DNA of 28,334 bases from Zoopage sp. CT-All. Its lineage: Eukaryota; Zoopagomycota; Zoopagomycetes; Zoopagales; Zoopagaceae. The notes under the pieces are model-generated. The model was not told the origin of the DNA. It saw only the letters and a list, made by a program, of their open reading frames with translations, and made no database searches. The translations under genes and the position numbers were made by a program. The stretch covers positions 3,310 to 31,643 of the forward strand of contig QZWS01000062.1 of NCBI GenBank assembly GCA_004114245.1, in the 5' to 3' direction. How positions within the stretch are numbered: the stretch's first letter is position 1; every line of letters starts with the position of its first letter. Of this stretch, positions 1-10,053 are shown one piece after another.

Positions 1-442
1 AGCTCAGGGTCTGGCAGATTAGAGGATTTGGTTGGATTCACGCAGCCCAGAAGCAGCAGAAGCAGATTTGTGCAAAAAATGAGAGTTTGCATGATTGTGA
101 GAGGATTTCAGAGGGTGAGAGGAAACGCTGAGGTGTGCAATGTTGGTGGTGAGAAAAGAGACTGCTTCTACAGCGCTTACTATTTCCATGGGCAGTGACA
201 GCAATGTGAACTGCTGTTGCTTGATTGTGTTATTCCCCTACTGTCAGTCTGTTGTACTGGTCTGCATCGCTCTTGATGATTTTGAGAAACTGGGAAGGGC
301 GATATCTACTTGTGAAGCCAACTATTTGACCTGAACTACACTGATGATGCATTGAAAGTGTTGGTGGCAAGAGCTATCAGTCAGACTACAATTAGACACA
401 GCCTCTATTCCTCCAGCAAGAAGAATACAAGGGCAGATGAGA
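1..442. other. left-edge stretch, no gene supported
   Basis: Only short open frames occur on either strand and none gives a recognisable protein. The stretch is less GC-rich than the gene to its right. It lies downstream of the minus-strand frame 443-1720, so it would hold that gene's 3' untranslated region. I see no tRNA, repeat or terminator that I can defend. Confidence 0.5.
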
Positions 443-1720
443 CTATAACTCGACGTTCCAAAGCGGTTCGTCGTAGTAACCGAGACATGTGTTGTCAGAG
501 TCGTCAGCATCATCGTGGATGTGAACACCGCCGTCAAGACAGCTCTCGACACATGTAGCATCGCATGAGCTGCAGTAGAGCGGTGTGGGTGGCGATGGTG
601 AAGGCGAGGCGACTACCGTAGCTACGGCGCCGGCGTCTTGATCGGAATCAACATCCTCCCAGTCGCCCTCATCGTCATCGACCGGAACTTGCTTGGCCTC
701 GACCAGGTCATCCGGAGTAAAGACTTTCCATATGCGCGGGGAGATGATAGATGAACGAGTGACGGGAACGCACTCGCGCTGCTTGAGCTCGCGCACGAGC
801 TTGCCGCGGTACATCATTGCACGCTCACATGCGATTTGAAGATAGCAGCGCGAATTCCAACGATACGAACGAGAAGCAGATGCTTGCGTGAATACGTGGG
901 CAGTGGTTGCAGGCGGAGGCAATGGTCGCGCGGAGGAGAGGGCCCGCAGAGCCAGCGAGATTTTATATGCATGGTTTGGTGCAATGTGCATTGCGAGGAG
1001 GGCACGAGCGCGGTGGAGGTGGGCGGCGGGAGAAAACTTTTGCTTGTGAGCGGTGGTGGGAGTGGCTGGTGGGGATCGTCGGGCCGGTGACGTGCTTGCG
1101 GGAGGCGGCGATGTGACAACAATTGCGGGAGCCAATAGCGGGCATGTCAAATCAGACGCATCGGTGATTTTGACAGGTTGAAACGACGCCGGCGGCAGTG
1201 ACGATGTTCGCGATGCGGGGGACGAGAATGAGCGACGACGGGCAAACAGCACCACGCCTCGATTGGCGGCGGGCCGTCGCAACGGCGCCATCATCGACCA
1301 CTTCGAAACCGACGCAAACAGCGACGGCGATTCCGAGTCGGAGGACACCGTAGTCTGCTGCTCGGCTTTGGGAGCGACAGTCGTCGACGGCTGCTTCAGC
1401 CATGCGCGCACAACACCCCGCCACTCGCCACTCAGCACCGACCTGTGCATCATCTCGCTCTCTTCGCGGTCCGAGGGCGGCGATGCCGAGGCAGTGGAGG
1501 TGGGCGAGGTGGATGTGCGCGAGGAGATCTCCCGGAGCATGTCGACGGGCGAGGCAAGCTCCCGCGGCGGCGAGAGCTCGGCGAGCGCGGGCGGGACGGA
1601 GGCGGGCAGCGGCGCAGAGGAGAGCAGCGGCTGCAGCGCGACGGCGGGAATGTCGATGCGCAGGCGGGAGGCGGCGCGCAGCCGGCGGTGCGGAAGGGCG
1701 GGGGCTGGCGCGGTGGCCAT
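443..1720 (-). CDS. uncharacterised Ala/Ser/Pro-rich protein (uncertain)
   Basis: A single uninterrupted frame of 425 codons if translation starts at the ATG at 1720. That start has a favourable context (CTGCC before ATGGCC); an in-frame ATG at 1807 would add 29 residues. The product is rich in Ala, Ser and Pro, with an Arg-rich N-terminus. Past the middle is a more ordinary stretch containing YRWNSRCYLQIACERAMMYR and KRECVPVTRSSIISPRIWKV-type sequence. A strongly acidic segment (VPVDDDEGDWEDVDSD) and a Cys-containing tail follow. I recognise no domain, signal peptide or membrane segment. The locus is GC-rich and other frames on both strands are also open, so frame length alone is weak evidence. 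It may be a lineage-specific regulatory protein; no function is proposed. Confidence 0.5.
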   Translation of the reverse strand: MATAPAPALPHRRLRAASRLRIDIPAVALQPLLSSAPLPASVPPALAELSPPRELASPVDMLREISSRTSTSPTSTASASPPSDREESEMMHRSVLSGEWRGVVRAWLKQPSTTVAPKAEQQTTVSSDSESPSLFASVSKWSMMAPLRRPAANRGVVLFARRRSFSSPASRTSSLPPASFQPVKITDASDLTCPLLAPAIVVTSPPPASTSPARRSPPATPTTAHKQKFSPAAHLHRARALLAMHIAPNHAYKISLALRALSSARPLPPPATTAHVFTQASASRSYRWNSRCYLQIACERAMMYRGKLVRELKQRECVPVTRSSIISPRIWKVFTPDDLVEAKQVPVDDDEGDWEDVDSDQDAGAVATVVASPSPSPPTPLYCSSCDATCVESCLDGGVHIHDDADDSDNTCLGYYDEPLWNVEL

Positions 1721-2058
1721 GGCAGGTGATTTTGGGAGCTGTGCAGCGTGACACCCGAAAGAGGAAGCAGCCGAGAATGGCCGATGCCTGTCACATAGGG
1801 CCGCCATACAGTAGCACTATATACATATCGAGGGTTCTACTTATACCTATTCAGTGCCTACTGATAGTCGGCTCTCCACATCCATCCATCAGCACCACAA
1901 TCAACGTAACCACCTTGCTCCTGCAAGTTGCACACGACAACCACCAAGCGGAGACGGGCTATTCCTGACCCACTGTGACTCAAGACCACTGCTGCGATGG
2001 CCTGGGTGGCTGCTCAGCGACCTGCTCCTGCTCACTCCTGCTCGTTTCCTTTTTGAGC
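1721..2058. promoter_or_regulatory. divergent intergenic region with LeuRS leader
   Basis: This 338-bp region separates the minus-strand uncharacterised frame from LeuRS. A TATA-like run lies near 1818-1823. Just before the LeuRS ATG is a pyrimidine-rich leader, about 2008-2055, with repeated CTGCTC and CTCCTG units. CT-rich tracts immediately upstream of the start are common in highly expressed fungal genes. I see no other gene here. Use of these elements as a promoter is inference. Confidence 0.45.
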
Positions 2059-5000
2059 ATGACTGACCCGTCTGGAGCCGCCGAAAAGGTATCGCAGCGC
2101 CCTGCTCTACCCTCCCGCGCTTAATACTCTGCAGCCAACTCACAAGCGCGATGTGCTGCGCTCGTTCGAGGCCCCGGCGCAGCAGCGCTGGGCGGCGGAG
2201 CACGCGTTCGAGGCAAACGCCCCGCTCGAAGTCAATCCCGCCACCGCTCCGCTCGGGGCCACCGCCCAGGACAAGTTCTTCGGCACCTTTCCGTACCCAT
2301 ACATGAACGGGCGGCTGCATCTCGGGCACACCTTCACCATCTCAAAGCTCGAGTTTGCCGCTGGCTATGAGCGGCTGCTGGGCAAGCAGGTGCTTTTCCC
2401 GTTCGGTCTGCATTGCACCGGCATGCCGATCAAGGCCTGCGCGGATAAGCTCAAGCGGGAGATCGAGATGTTTGGCACCAGTTTTGTGATTCCGTCCGAC
2501 GAGGCTGCCGTCGCCGCGGACGTCTCCGCGGTGACAACCACTGCGACGGCCACGGCCACAGCGCATGAAGCCGAGCCCGTGGGCGAGGGCATCAAAAAGA
2601 AGCATGCCAAGGCGAATGCCAAATCAACCGGCGACAAGTATCAGTTCCAAATCATGAAGTCACTGGGCGTCCCGATCGAGGAGATTGCCCTATTTGCCGA
2701 CCCCAATCGCTGGCTTTCCTACTTCCCGCCGCTCGCGCTCGCCGACGTGCGTGCCCTCGGTTGCAAGATCGACTACCGGCGGTCGTTCATCACCACCGCG
2801 AAGAATCCATACTACGACTCGTTTGTTCGGTATCAGTTCAACCTGCTGCGCCGCCTGGGCAAGGTCAAGTTTGGCGAGCGGTACACCATCTATTCGGCGC
2901 TCGATGGGCAGCCCTGCATGGACCATGATCGCCAGACGGGCGAGGGCGTCGGCGTACAGGAGTACACCGCGATCAAGCTCGAGGTCGTTGACTGGGCCAC
3001 GGCCGCGCCCGTCGCACTACGTTCGGCCGCCTCCGGCCTCAAAGTCTATTTCGTGGCTGCTACCCTTCGTCCGGAAACCATGTACGGACAGACAAACTGC
3101 TTCGTCGGACCCGACCTTGATTACGGCTTGTTCCAGGTGGCGTCGGGCGTTGCCTACATTTGCACCGAGCGTGCTGCGAAAAATATGTGCTGGCAAGGCC
3201 AGGCCATCGAGCGCGGCCACGCAAAGTGTCTTGCGACTTTCAAGGGCCGTGATCTTGTCGGATCGCGTGCTCGTGCACCGCTCTCCGTTCACGATATCGT
3301 CTATATCCTGCCGATGGACTCGGTCTTGCCCACCAAGGGCACTGGCGTTGTTACTTCCGTGCCAAGCGATTCGCCCGATGACTACGCCACCACCCAGGAT
3401 CTCATTCGCAAGCCGGAATATCACAAGATCGACGTTGAGTGGATCAAGCCCTTCGCCCCGGTCCCAATCATTCGTACCCCCGCTTACGGCGACCTCCCGG
3501 CCCCGACTGTCTGCGAAAAGCTTAAAATCCAGTCCCCAAAGGATCGGGTCCAGCTTGCGGAGGCCAAGGAGCTGGTGTACCGCGACGGTTTCTACAACGG
3601 GACAATGCTCGTCGGAAACCACGCCGGTTTGTCGGTGCAGGACGCCAAGCCAAAGATCCGCGAGGAGCTAATTGCTGCCGGGCTCGCATTCCCTTATGCT
3701 GAGCCCGAGGGCATGGTTATGTCCCGCAGCGGCGATGAATGCATCGTCAACCTTTGCGACCAGTGGTATCTCGACTATGGCGAGGAGAACTGGCGCATTC
3801 AGACGGAGGAATGCCTCGCTGGCGTCAACACGTTCGGTCCAGAGACGCGCAATCAATTTGAGCAGACCCTTGGTTGGTTGAACCAATGGGCATGTGCACG
3901 CTCATTCGGCCTCGGGTCGCGGCTTCCCTGGGATCCGCAGTTCCTGGTCGAGTCACTCTCCGACTCCACCATCTACATGGCCTACTACACCATCGCGCAT
4001 CTGCTCCAGCAAGGCTCGCTCGATGGCTCGGTCGTCGGTCCGGCAGGTATCCATGCGGAGCAGATGACCGACGAAGTCTGGGACTATATCCTGCGCGATG
4101 CCCCCGCGCCTACAACCAGCATCGCTCCGGCCACACTCGAGGCACTGCGCCGCGAGTTCCGCTACTTTTACCCGCTCGACTTGCGTGTCTCTGGCAAGGA
4201 TCTGGTCCCGAACCATCTCACGTTCTTCCTCTACAACCACACGGCCATTTTCCCCAAAAACCACTGGCCTCGCGGGATCCGCGCCAATGGCCATCTATTG
4301 CTGAATCGCGCCAAAATGTCCAAGAGCACTGGCAATTTCATGTCGCTGAGCGAGGCCATTGAAGCCTATGGCGCGGATGCAACTAGGTTTGCCTTGGCCG
4401 ATGCTGGCGATGCGCTCGAAGATGCAAACTTTGAGGCATCCACTGCCAACGCCGCCATCCTGCGCCTTTTCCGCTTGATCGAGTGGGCCGAGGAGGTATT
4501 TGGCGACAAGGCGCCGGCAATGCGTGCTGGCGACGAGTCGATCGAGTTCTTTGATCGCTTATTTACAAGCGAGATGGTTCTTGCAATGAATGCAGCACAG
4601 ACCGCGTACGGTAGCATGATGTATCGCGATGCGCTCAAGTTTGGGTTCTATGAGCTGCACGCAGCTCGGGATCGCTACTTGGACGCGTGCCAAATCTCAG
4701 GCATCGGCACCCATGCCGTTTTGTTGCGCCGCTGGCTGGAGCTGCAGGTGATTGCCCTCGCGCCCATCTCACCGCATCTCGCTGAGCATCTCTGGACGAC
4801 GGTGCTGAAGCATTCGACGTCGGTGATGCGTGCCCTCTGGCCCAAGCTTGCAGAAGGTGCTGTGGACAAGGCTGGGCTCGCTGCTGGAGAATACGTTCGC
4901 GGGCTTCTTCGTCTGGTGCGTGAGCAGGAGGGGTCGATCCTCAAGAAGGCAAAGAAGGGCACCAAGGCTGCGTTTGATCCCAAGGCTAAAAAGGCACTGC

Positions 5001-5416
5001 ATATCATCATTGCCAATCGTTTCCCGGCGTGGCAGGACAAGACCATGACTATGCTCAAGGAGAACTTTGACCAAGCCGGCGGCAAATTCGACGATGCCGC
5101 ATTGAAACAGACGTTTGCGGCCGCAGGCATGATGAAGGATAAGAAGGTCATGCCGTTCGCCAACGAAATCAAGAAGCGCGTCGCTGCCAACGGTGCCACC
5201 GCCACGTTCAATCGCGCTCTGCCATTCAATGAGACCCTGACGGCACAGGCTGTACAGGAGTATATCCGTCGCGCTCTTGGGTACGACGAGATACACATGC
5301 ACGAACAGGACGTCGTCAGCGCTAATGAGCAGACAGACGGGCTTGCGGCTGATCTGAGACGCGTGGGCGAAATCGCTGTTCCCGGACAGCCTGCGGTGCA
5401 TTTCTTGAACTTGTAG
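2059..5416 (+). CDS. CDC60: cytosolic leucyl-tRNA synthetase
   Basis: Class I aminoacyl-tRNA synthetase that charges tRNA-Leu for cytosolic translation. Exons are 2059-2088 and 2135-5416, giving 1103 residues, normal for the eukaryotic/archaeal type. The 46-nt intron 2089-2134 runs from GTATCG to TGCAG, with a branch-like CTTAAT. Splicing restores the family N-terminus ([20 protein letters not shown], like the yeast Cdc60 start), which an unspliced start would lose. The HIGH motif is HLGH at residues 72-75 inside [14 protein letters not shown]. The KMSKS motif is at 4313-4327, about residue 737. The CP1 editing domain shows [12 protein letters not shown] and [17 protein letters not shown] low-complexity Ala/Thr insertion (about residues 138-160) and a Lys-rich stretch precede [14 protein letters not shown]. 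There is no mitochondrial presequence. Codon choice is strongly C/G-ending, consistent with high expression. Confidence 0.96.
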
Positions 5417-5963
5417 AAGGACACTGAGAATGATGTCGTCGGAAATGTTCACTATTAACTAAGGGGCTGAATAAACAGCGCATTATATTGCAAGTCTATT
5501 AGAGACTTGCTGCTGACTGAAATGAGCAGCTTGCTTACACATTGCTTATTGAAAAATAAACTCACGCGCAGGTAGTGGAATATTGCGTCAAAGTGCTTGG
5601 ACAATGGTCATAGTCAGACCAACTTTTGAGGCAGTTAGCTAACTCCACCAAGGGTGATGATTGCTATGTGTCTGGGGAAAGTTTCAATGCTTGATCATGT
5701 TTTAAGTGTAAGGATGCATGCATCCTGAAGCCACTGCATGCTATGACTGGACTATTGACATTGATGTCTTGCTGTGTGCTAGGACCATAGAGTCCAAGGA
5801 AGCTTCTGCTATCCACACTATATTATTAAAGGATGTATTTGACTATTCTCCATTGTCACCAAGTCTCTGCAGTGGTGCATCGAAGAGTGGCTTGGAAAGC
5901 TGTCAAGTTGCGATTGCATCACTTGCGCATCAAACCAAGCCGCAGTTACTACGGACGGGCACA
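5417..5963. other. convergent intergenic region
   Basis: 547 bp between the LeuRS stop (plus) and the stop of the secreted-protein gene (minus). It is AT-richer than the flanking genes and holds the two AATAAA hexamers described for LeuRS. Open frames here are short or are read-throughs from the minus-strand gene. No RNA gene or repeat is evident. The length is notable in a window where other convergent stops are 7 to 52 bp apart. Confidence 0.5.
5470..5475 (+). terminator. candidate polyadenylation signal for LeuRS
   Basis: A canonical AATAAA lies 54 nt past the LeuRS stop codon. A second AATAAA lies at 5555-5560. Assignment to 3'-end formation rests on position and motif only. Confidence 0.5.
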
Positions 5964-6449
5964 TCATAGTTTGGCCTGCTGCTTGCCTCGCTTCGCCTCC
6001 GATGCCTCGAATAAGGCGACACTTACGCTCGAGGTTACGAACAGTTTGCCGCTCACATTTGGCATTTCCAACGGCAACACCGCATCGGTCCTCACCTCGC
6101 GCACCTCTACACATTCCTGCGATGCTCTCGCGCCCTTGCACGGCCCGCGACACACGCTAAACTCCTTGCCCTGCTCCTTGCCTGCCTTCACACAGTTCAC
6201 CGTGATAAAAGTGTAGGTTTTGGGGTTTTCAGGGTTATTGTATATGCGGCAGAATGTACCGTAAATACTGGACGGGACACCGCGGCACATGGGATTGTCT
6301 TTCCCATCACGTAGCGGGCCGTGGTGCTTCTCGATGTGGGTGTGCGGTCTCCACCTTGCGGGGCCGTGAATGACGAATGAGGCGTTGGCGGGAGCGGCAG
6401 CGAGAAGCAGGGCCATGGCGGCGGCAACAGCAGGGAGCGGGGCTTTCAT
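5964..6449 (-). CDS. small secreted cysteine-containing protein
   Basis: 161 residues from the ATG at 6449. I prefer this start because it places a classic signal peptide at the N-terminus: MKAPLPAVAAAMALLLAAAP, with probable cleavage after ANA near residue 23. Upstream in-frame codons would bury that signal. The mature part is basic. It carries six cysteines within about 70 residues (contexts MCRG, FCRI, NCVK, VCRG, PCKG, ECVE), an even number suited to three disulfides. One NVSG glycosylation sequon lies near the C-terminus. It is intronless, with no transmembrane segment after the signal and no GPI-like tail. I do not recognise the family. It lies downstream of the App1-like gene on the same strand, which also encodes a signal peptide. 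It could be a cell-wall, effector-like or inhibitor-type secreted protein; that is inference. Confidence 0.7.
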   Translation of the reverse strand: MKAPLPAVAAAMALLLAAAPANASFVIHGPARWRPHTHIEKHHGPLRDGKDNPMCRGVPSSIYGTFCRIYNNPENPKTYTFITVNCVKAGKEQGKEFSVCRGPCKGARASQECVEVREVRTDAVLPLEMPNVSGKLFVTSSVSVALFEASEAKRGKQQAKL

Positions 6450-6820
6450 GGTTTGGTTTTGTCGAGGCGGTGGCTGAACGTGATGTTGGATGGAGCTGGT
6501 GGGGCGGTAGAAAAAATGCGGGGCAGATTGCGTGTATTTCTTGCCCACGTCTGCCGAGAGCCGCGTGGCTGGCTGTATTATATGAGCTAAAGTGCTAATA
6601 GGCTAATGGAATGATGATCTAGTCTTTCCTGTTCAGTAAACTGGTGGGTTTCAGGCCAAGCTCTAGTGTATGCTACTTGATAGTCAAACTTCAATGATAT
6701 AACAGTGCTTACTATTTGACACACTGATATCTCATCTGTGTCATACACAAATCTTTCTCACTTATTCTATATTGTAGCGTATAATAATGCAATCGGGGCT
6801 ACACGACAACAAGCGACCTA
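6450..6820. other. intergenic region upstream of secreted protein gene
   Basis: 371 bp between the stop of the App1-like gene and the start of the secreted-protein gene, both on the minus strand. It must contain the 3' end of the first and the promoter of the second. The part nearest the App1-like stop is AT-rich. No open frame or RNA gene is convincing. Confidence 0.45.
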
Positions 6821-8110
6821 CTATAATCCACCGCCAATATCGCTATCTGGCACACCGGCAGGGCGACACCTGTTGCGGTCAAACTCGACATTGAACACTT
6901 CCCGAGGATCTTCAAATAGGAACCACCGCTTACGTGGTATGCCCTTAAATGCGTTGAGGAAAACCTTGCGGGTGTTTAATTTTGCTTCGCGGGCAGCATC
7001 GACGCCGCGCACGAGACGAATGAAGGCACATGGGTACCTCTCGCCAGCAGGATCACTGCGCATAAGGATGGCAAACGCTTTGGCGTCGCGCTGGCCAGAA
7101 TCACCAAAGAGAACAATCTTCCGCTCGGGGAAGTCCCTTGCTAGGGTGCGGATATGCTTCACCTTGAAGGAGACGTACTGGGGCAGCTTGATCACGGTCG
7201 TGGGATCCTTGACACGGAATTTCGCGAGCTGGATGACACCGGTAGGGAAGGATGCATTCTTGATGAAGCGGTCGAGGGATGGGAGGAGCGGGTAGGGCGT
7301 TCCAGAGGTATAGACGAAGCCGACAGCAGTGGTGCTGTCTGTGGCGCTGTCCGAGTCGTCCTCGGTGGCGAGCCAGGTGCGCAGATGCTGGAACAGCGCA
7401 GGCATGCCCGGAACCGGTTTATAGTTCTCCATGAAGGCCTTGCGGAACATTTTACGGTACTTCACCACGTGAGTGACCTTTATGGTGTCATCAATGTCGG
7501 CGACGACAATGTACCCGGTGGGGCCCCACACATGCACACGACCGAACTGCACGTCACTTGCCCCGGGAAGTCGGTATTTGACGGTGGCGATGTCGCCGGA
7601 CTGAAACCCGGGCGTGTCGACGGACACAAGCGCGTCAGAATCATCACCCTCGGGTGTGTAAAAGAACCCGTTCTTGCTCACGCGCATACTCGGCATCTGC
7701 ACGCCGCCGACCGTGAGCCCCGACACCGATGCCACATGCTTTGAGTGTCCGAGGGTGCTCGCGAAGAAATACGACATGCGGATCTGGAGGCGGTCTTTCT
7801 CGTCGTCGTCGCGTGGCCGCCACAGCTTTCTGTAGCCCTTGAGCAGCAATCGTTGGGCAAAGCTTGGGTACTTTCGGCGCTGAATCAGCACGCCCGAGAG
7901 GTGGATGCGGTATGCGGTGGGGTTGTCGGGGTCTATGGCGGCATAAGAAGGGAAGATGAGGGCCTGGGGGGAGCCGGAGGGATGGTCTAAACGGTCGTCA
8001 GTGGCATGGCCGGGGCGAAGGAGCCAGGGCTTTGAAAATGTAATGAATGGTTCGGCGGAGAGAGAAGATGCGGCGAGGAGCAGGGCAAGGGGGATGAGTG
8101 CCGGGATCAT
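6821..8110 (-). CDS. App1-type phosphatidate phosphatase with signal peptide
   Basis: 429 residues, intronless. The C-terminal half matches the phosphatidate phosphatase APP1 catalytic domain (DUF2183; HAD-like, Mg2+-dependent, dephosphorylates phosphatidic acid). The DxDxT nucleophile motif is at residues 205-209 in GYIVVADIDDTIKVT. It is followed by the substrate-loop Ser/Thr region GFVYTSGTPYPLLPSLDRFI and by KIVLFGDSGQRDAKAF, which supplies the late acidic motif. Known yeast App1 is longer and acts at cortical actin/endocytic sites. Here the protein opens with a hydrophobic signal sequence (MIPALIPLALLLAASSLSA) and is shorter, which points to the secretory pathway or vacuole. The N-terminal half is divergent, with a basic stretch around residues 80-100. 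The domain call is secure; substrate and location are inferred. Confidence 0.87.
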   Translation of the reverse strand: MIPALIPLALLLAASSLSAEPFITFSKPWLLRPGHATDDRLDHPSGSPQALIFPSYAAIDPDNPTAYRIHLSGVLIQRRKYPSFAQRLLLKGYRKLWRPRDDDEKDRLQIRMSYFFASTLGHSKHVASVSGLTVGGVQMPSMRVSKNGFFYTPEGDDSDALVSVDTPGFQSGDIATVKYRLPGASDVQFGRVHVWGPTGYIVVADIDDTIKVTHVVKYRKMFRKAFMENYKPVPGMPALFQHLRTWLATEDDSDSATDSTTAVGFVYTSGTPYPLLPSLDRFIKNASFPTGVIQLAKFRVKDPTTVIKLPQYVSFKVKHIRTLARDFPERKIVLFGDSGQRDAKAFAILMRSDPAGERYPCAFIRLVRGVDAAREAKLNTRKVFLNAFKGIPRKRWFLFEDPREVFNVEFDRNRCRPAGVPDSDIGGGL

Positions 8111-8588
8111 AATAAGGGGCGTTTGGCGGTTGAGCAGGTGATGCCACGCGGCCCTTAGCTTGTGGCAGCTCTACCTTGCGCTTGTCCGATTGACATCATC
8201 GACGACGCCATCGACGCCATCGCATGGTCCTCTGCTGCCCCGTCTCATCATGCGTTGCTAGTACCGATGGAGAGCGTGGACAAGCTAGTGGGCTGCAGGT
8301 TGACAACTCTGTGGGTGGGTGGTGGGATGTGTGACATATCCACGGCGCACTCATCCAGCACACCGCGCTCATCATGAGGAGAAATAGGCTGAGTAGTCAG
8401 AAAACTGAGCAAGAAATGACATTCCACTGCGAGCAATAGGTCAACCGCGACTGACCAGCGACTAGGAATAGCAACCACAAGTTACACTACTACAGCAGAG
8501 TTTGAGGCAGTACGTAGGCCGCCAATATCCAGATACGGAGCAAGTACTGCGCACGCAGTCACTCGTTCGGATTGCTGATCCTCAGGCG
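8111..8588. promoter_or_regulatory. divergent intergenic region, APP1-like / PDH E2
   Basis: 478 bp between divergent starts. It contains short repeats of CATCGACGCCATCG type near 8195-8225 but no defensible gene. The longest open frame (8162-8377) has no recognisable product and is low-complexity at its start. It should hold both promoters; I cannot point to specific elements. Confidence 0.4.
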
Positions 8589-10046
8589 ATGATGCTTTCA
8601 TCCGCGACGCGCAATCTCCTTCGCGCCCGTGTACCGAGCACGATATCGCTCGCTGCGGCGCGCATTCGTCTCTATGCTAGCTTCCCGCCGCACACCGTCA
8701 TCAACATGCCTGCCCTCTCGCCGACCATGACCCAGGGCAACATTGGCCCATGGCGAAAGCTCCCTGGCGACTCCATTGCACCGGGCGACGTTCTAGTCGA
8801 GATAGAGACGGACAAGGCGCAGATGGACTTTGAGGCGCAGGACGACGGGTTTCTGGCCAAGGTGCTGGTCGACACCGGTGCCAAGGATATACCAATCAAT
8901 ATGCCGATTGCCGTAATGGTCGAGGACAAGGCTAATGTTGCTGCCTTCGAGAGCTTTACTATCAACGATGTTGCAGGGGGCAATGCTCCAGCTACTACCA
9001 CGGAAGCAGCAGCTACTCCGGCGACGTCGTCATCGTCGTCAACATCCAAGTCAACCACGCCATCAACGCCACCGGTGCCCGCGCAGCAAAGCAATGCATC
9101 TTCAGTCAGCGGTCGCCTAAAGGCTAGTCCATTTGCCAAGGTTTGGTAGACTATTTGGTAATCCATTCTCAGTCCAAAATAGACCACCGCTGCCTCGCTC
9201 AATGTAAATCTCGCAGGCATATCTGGATCTGGTCCGGGTGGACGGATCCTTGCCGAAGACGTCAAGTCAGCCGCTCTTCAAACACCCGCGCCCGCAGCGT
9301 CTGCAAGTCAGGGTGCTGCTTCGCCTTCCGCGACGCATACTGCCACGGCCTCGACCAGCTACGTTGATATCCCGGTTTCCAATATCCGCAAGGTGATCGC
9401 AACCCGCCTGACCGAGTCTAAACAGACAATTCCGCACTACCAGCTCACTTCAAGTATACGCATGGACAAGATGATTGCTCTTCGTCAGGCCCTTAATGCC
9501 AGCCTTCCGGCTGAGAAAAAGCTCTCGCTCAACGACATGATCATCAAAGCCGTTGCGCTTGCACTCACCCGCGTGCCCGAGGTCAACTCTCAGTGGCACG
9601 GCGACGTAATTCGCCAGTTCCAGCGCGCCGATATTTGCGTCGCTACTGCCACGCCCGCGGGTCTCATCACCCCGATTGTCGACGGCGCCGATCTCAAGGG
9701 ACTGCTGTCCATCTCTTCTCAAGTCAAGGATCTTGTCGCCCGTGCTCGCAAGAACGAGCTCAAGCCGCACGAGTTCCAGGGCGGTACCTTCACCATCTCC
9801 AACCTTGGAATGTTTGGCATCGAGTCGTTCAACGCCATCATCAATCCTCCCCAGGCGTGCATTCTTGCCGTCGGAGCAACCGAGCGAACCATCGTGCCGG
9901 CCGACGACAGTGACAGTGTAGCCCAGGCTAGCATTATGAAGGCCACGCTCAGCTGCGACCACCGCGTTGTTGACGGTGCTGTTGGTGCACAGTGGATGCG
10001 GGAGTGGAAGAAAATTATGGAGCAGCCGCTTGAGCTGATGCTATAA
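8589..10046 (+). CDS. LAT1: pyruvate dehydrogenase E2 (dihydrolipoamide acetyltransferase), mitochondrial
   Basis: Core acetyltransferase of the pyruvate dehydrogenase complex in the mitochondrial matrix. Exons 8589-9140 and 9183-10046 give 471 residues. The N-terminus is Arg/Ser/Ala-rich, as expected of a matrix presequence. A single lipoyl domain carries the lipoylated Lys at about residue 76 in [13 protein letters not shown]. An Ala/Thr/Ser/Pro linker follows. The E1/E3-binding domain is rebuilt only by splicing: SPFAK joins [20 protein letters not shown]. The catalytic domain has [23 protein letters not shown] and the active-site HRVVDG, with His near residue 444. The 42-nt intron 9141-9182 (GTTTGG to AATAG) skips a nearer CTCAG. 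Its stop lies 7 bp from the convergent stop of the HemK fusion gene, so the two 3' UTRs must overlap. Confidence 0.95.
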
Positions 10047-10053
10047 AGTCACA

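Noticed and set aside
25-45. B-box-like sequence suggesting a tRNA
   Set aside because: No matching A box, acceptor stem or cloverleaf can be built around it.
1263-1968. Two plus-strand frames (1263-1751 and 1402-1968) opposite the uncharacterised gene
   Set aside because: Ala/Arg/Gly-rich low complexity, shorter than the minus frame and with no start context. They do lower confidence in the minus-strand call.
2685-3671. 328-codon plus frame overlapping LeuRS
   Set aside because: Shadow frame of LeuRS with Arg/Ser/Pro-rich composition typical of a shifted GC-rich gene.
4675-5424. 249-codon minus frame opposite the LeuRS 3' end
   Set aside because: Antisense shadow. LeuRS reading is continuous and conserved here.
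7154-7744. 196-codon plus frame opposite the APP1-like gene
   Set aside because: Antisense to the catalytic domain, with no independent motif.
8162-8377. 71-codon plus frame in the APP1/E2 gap
   Set aside because: Short, with no motif and no conserved context; treated as intergenic.
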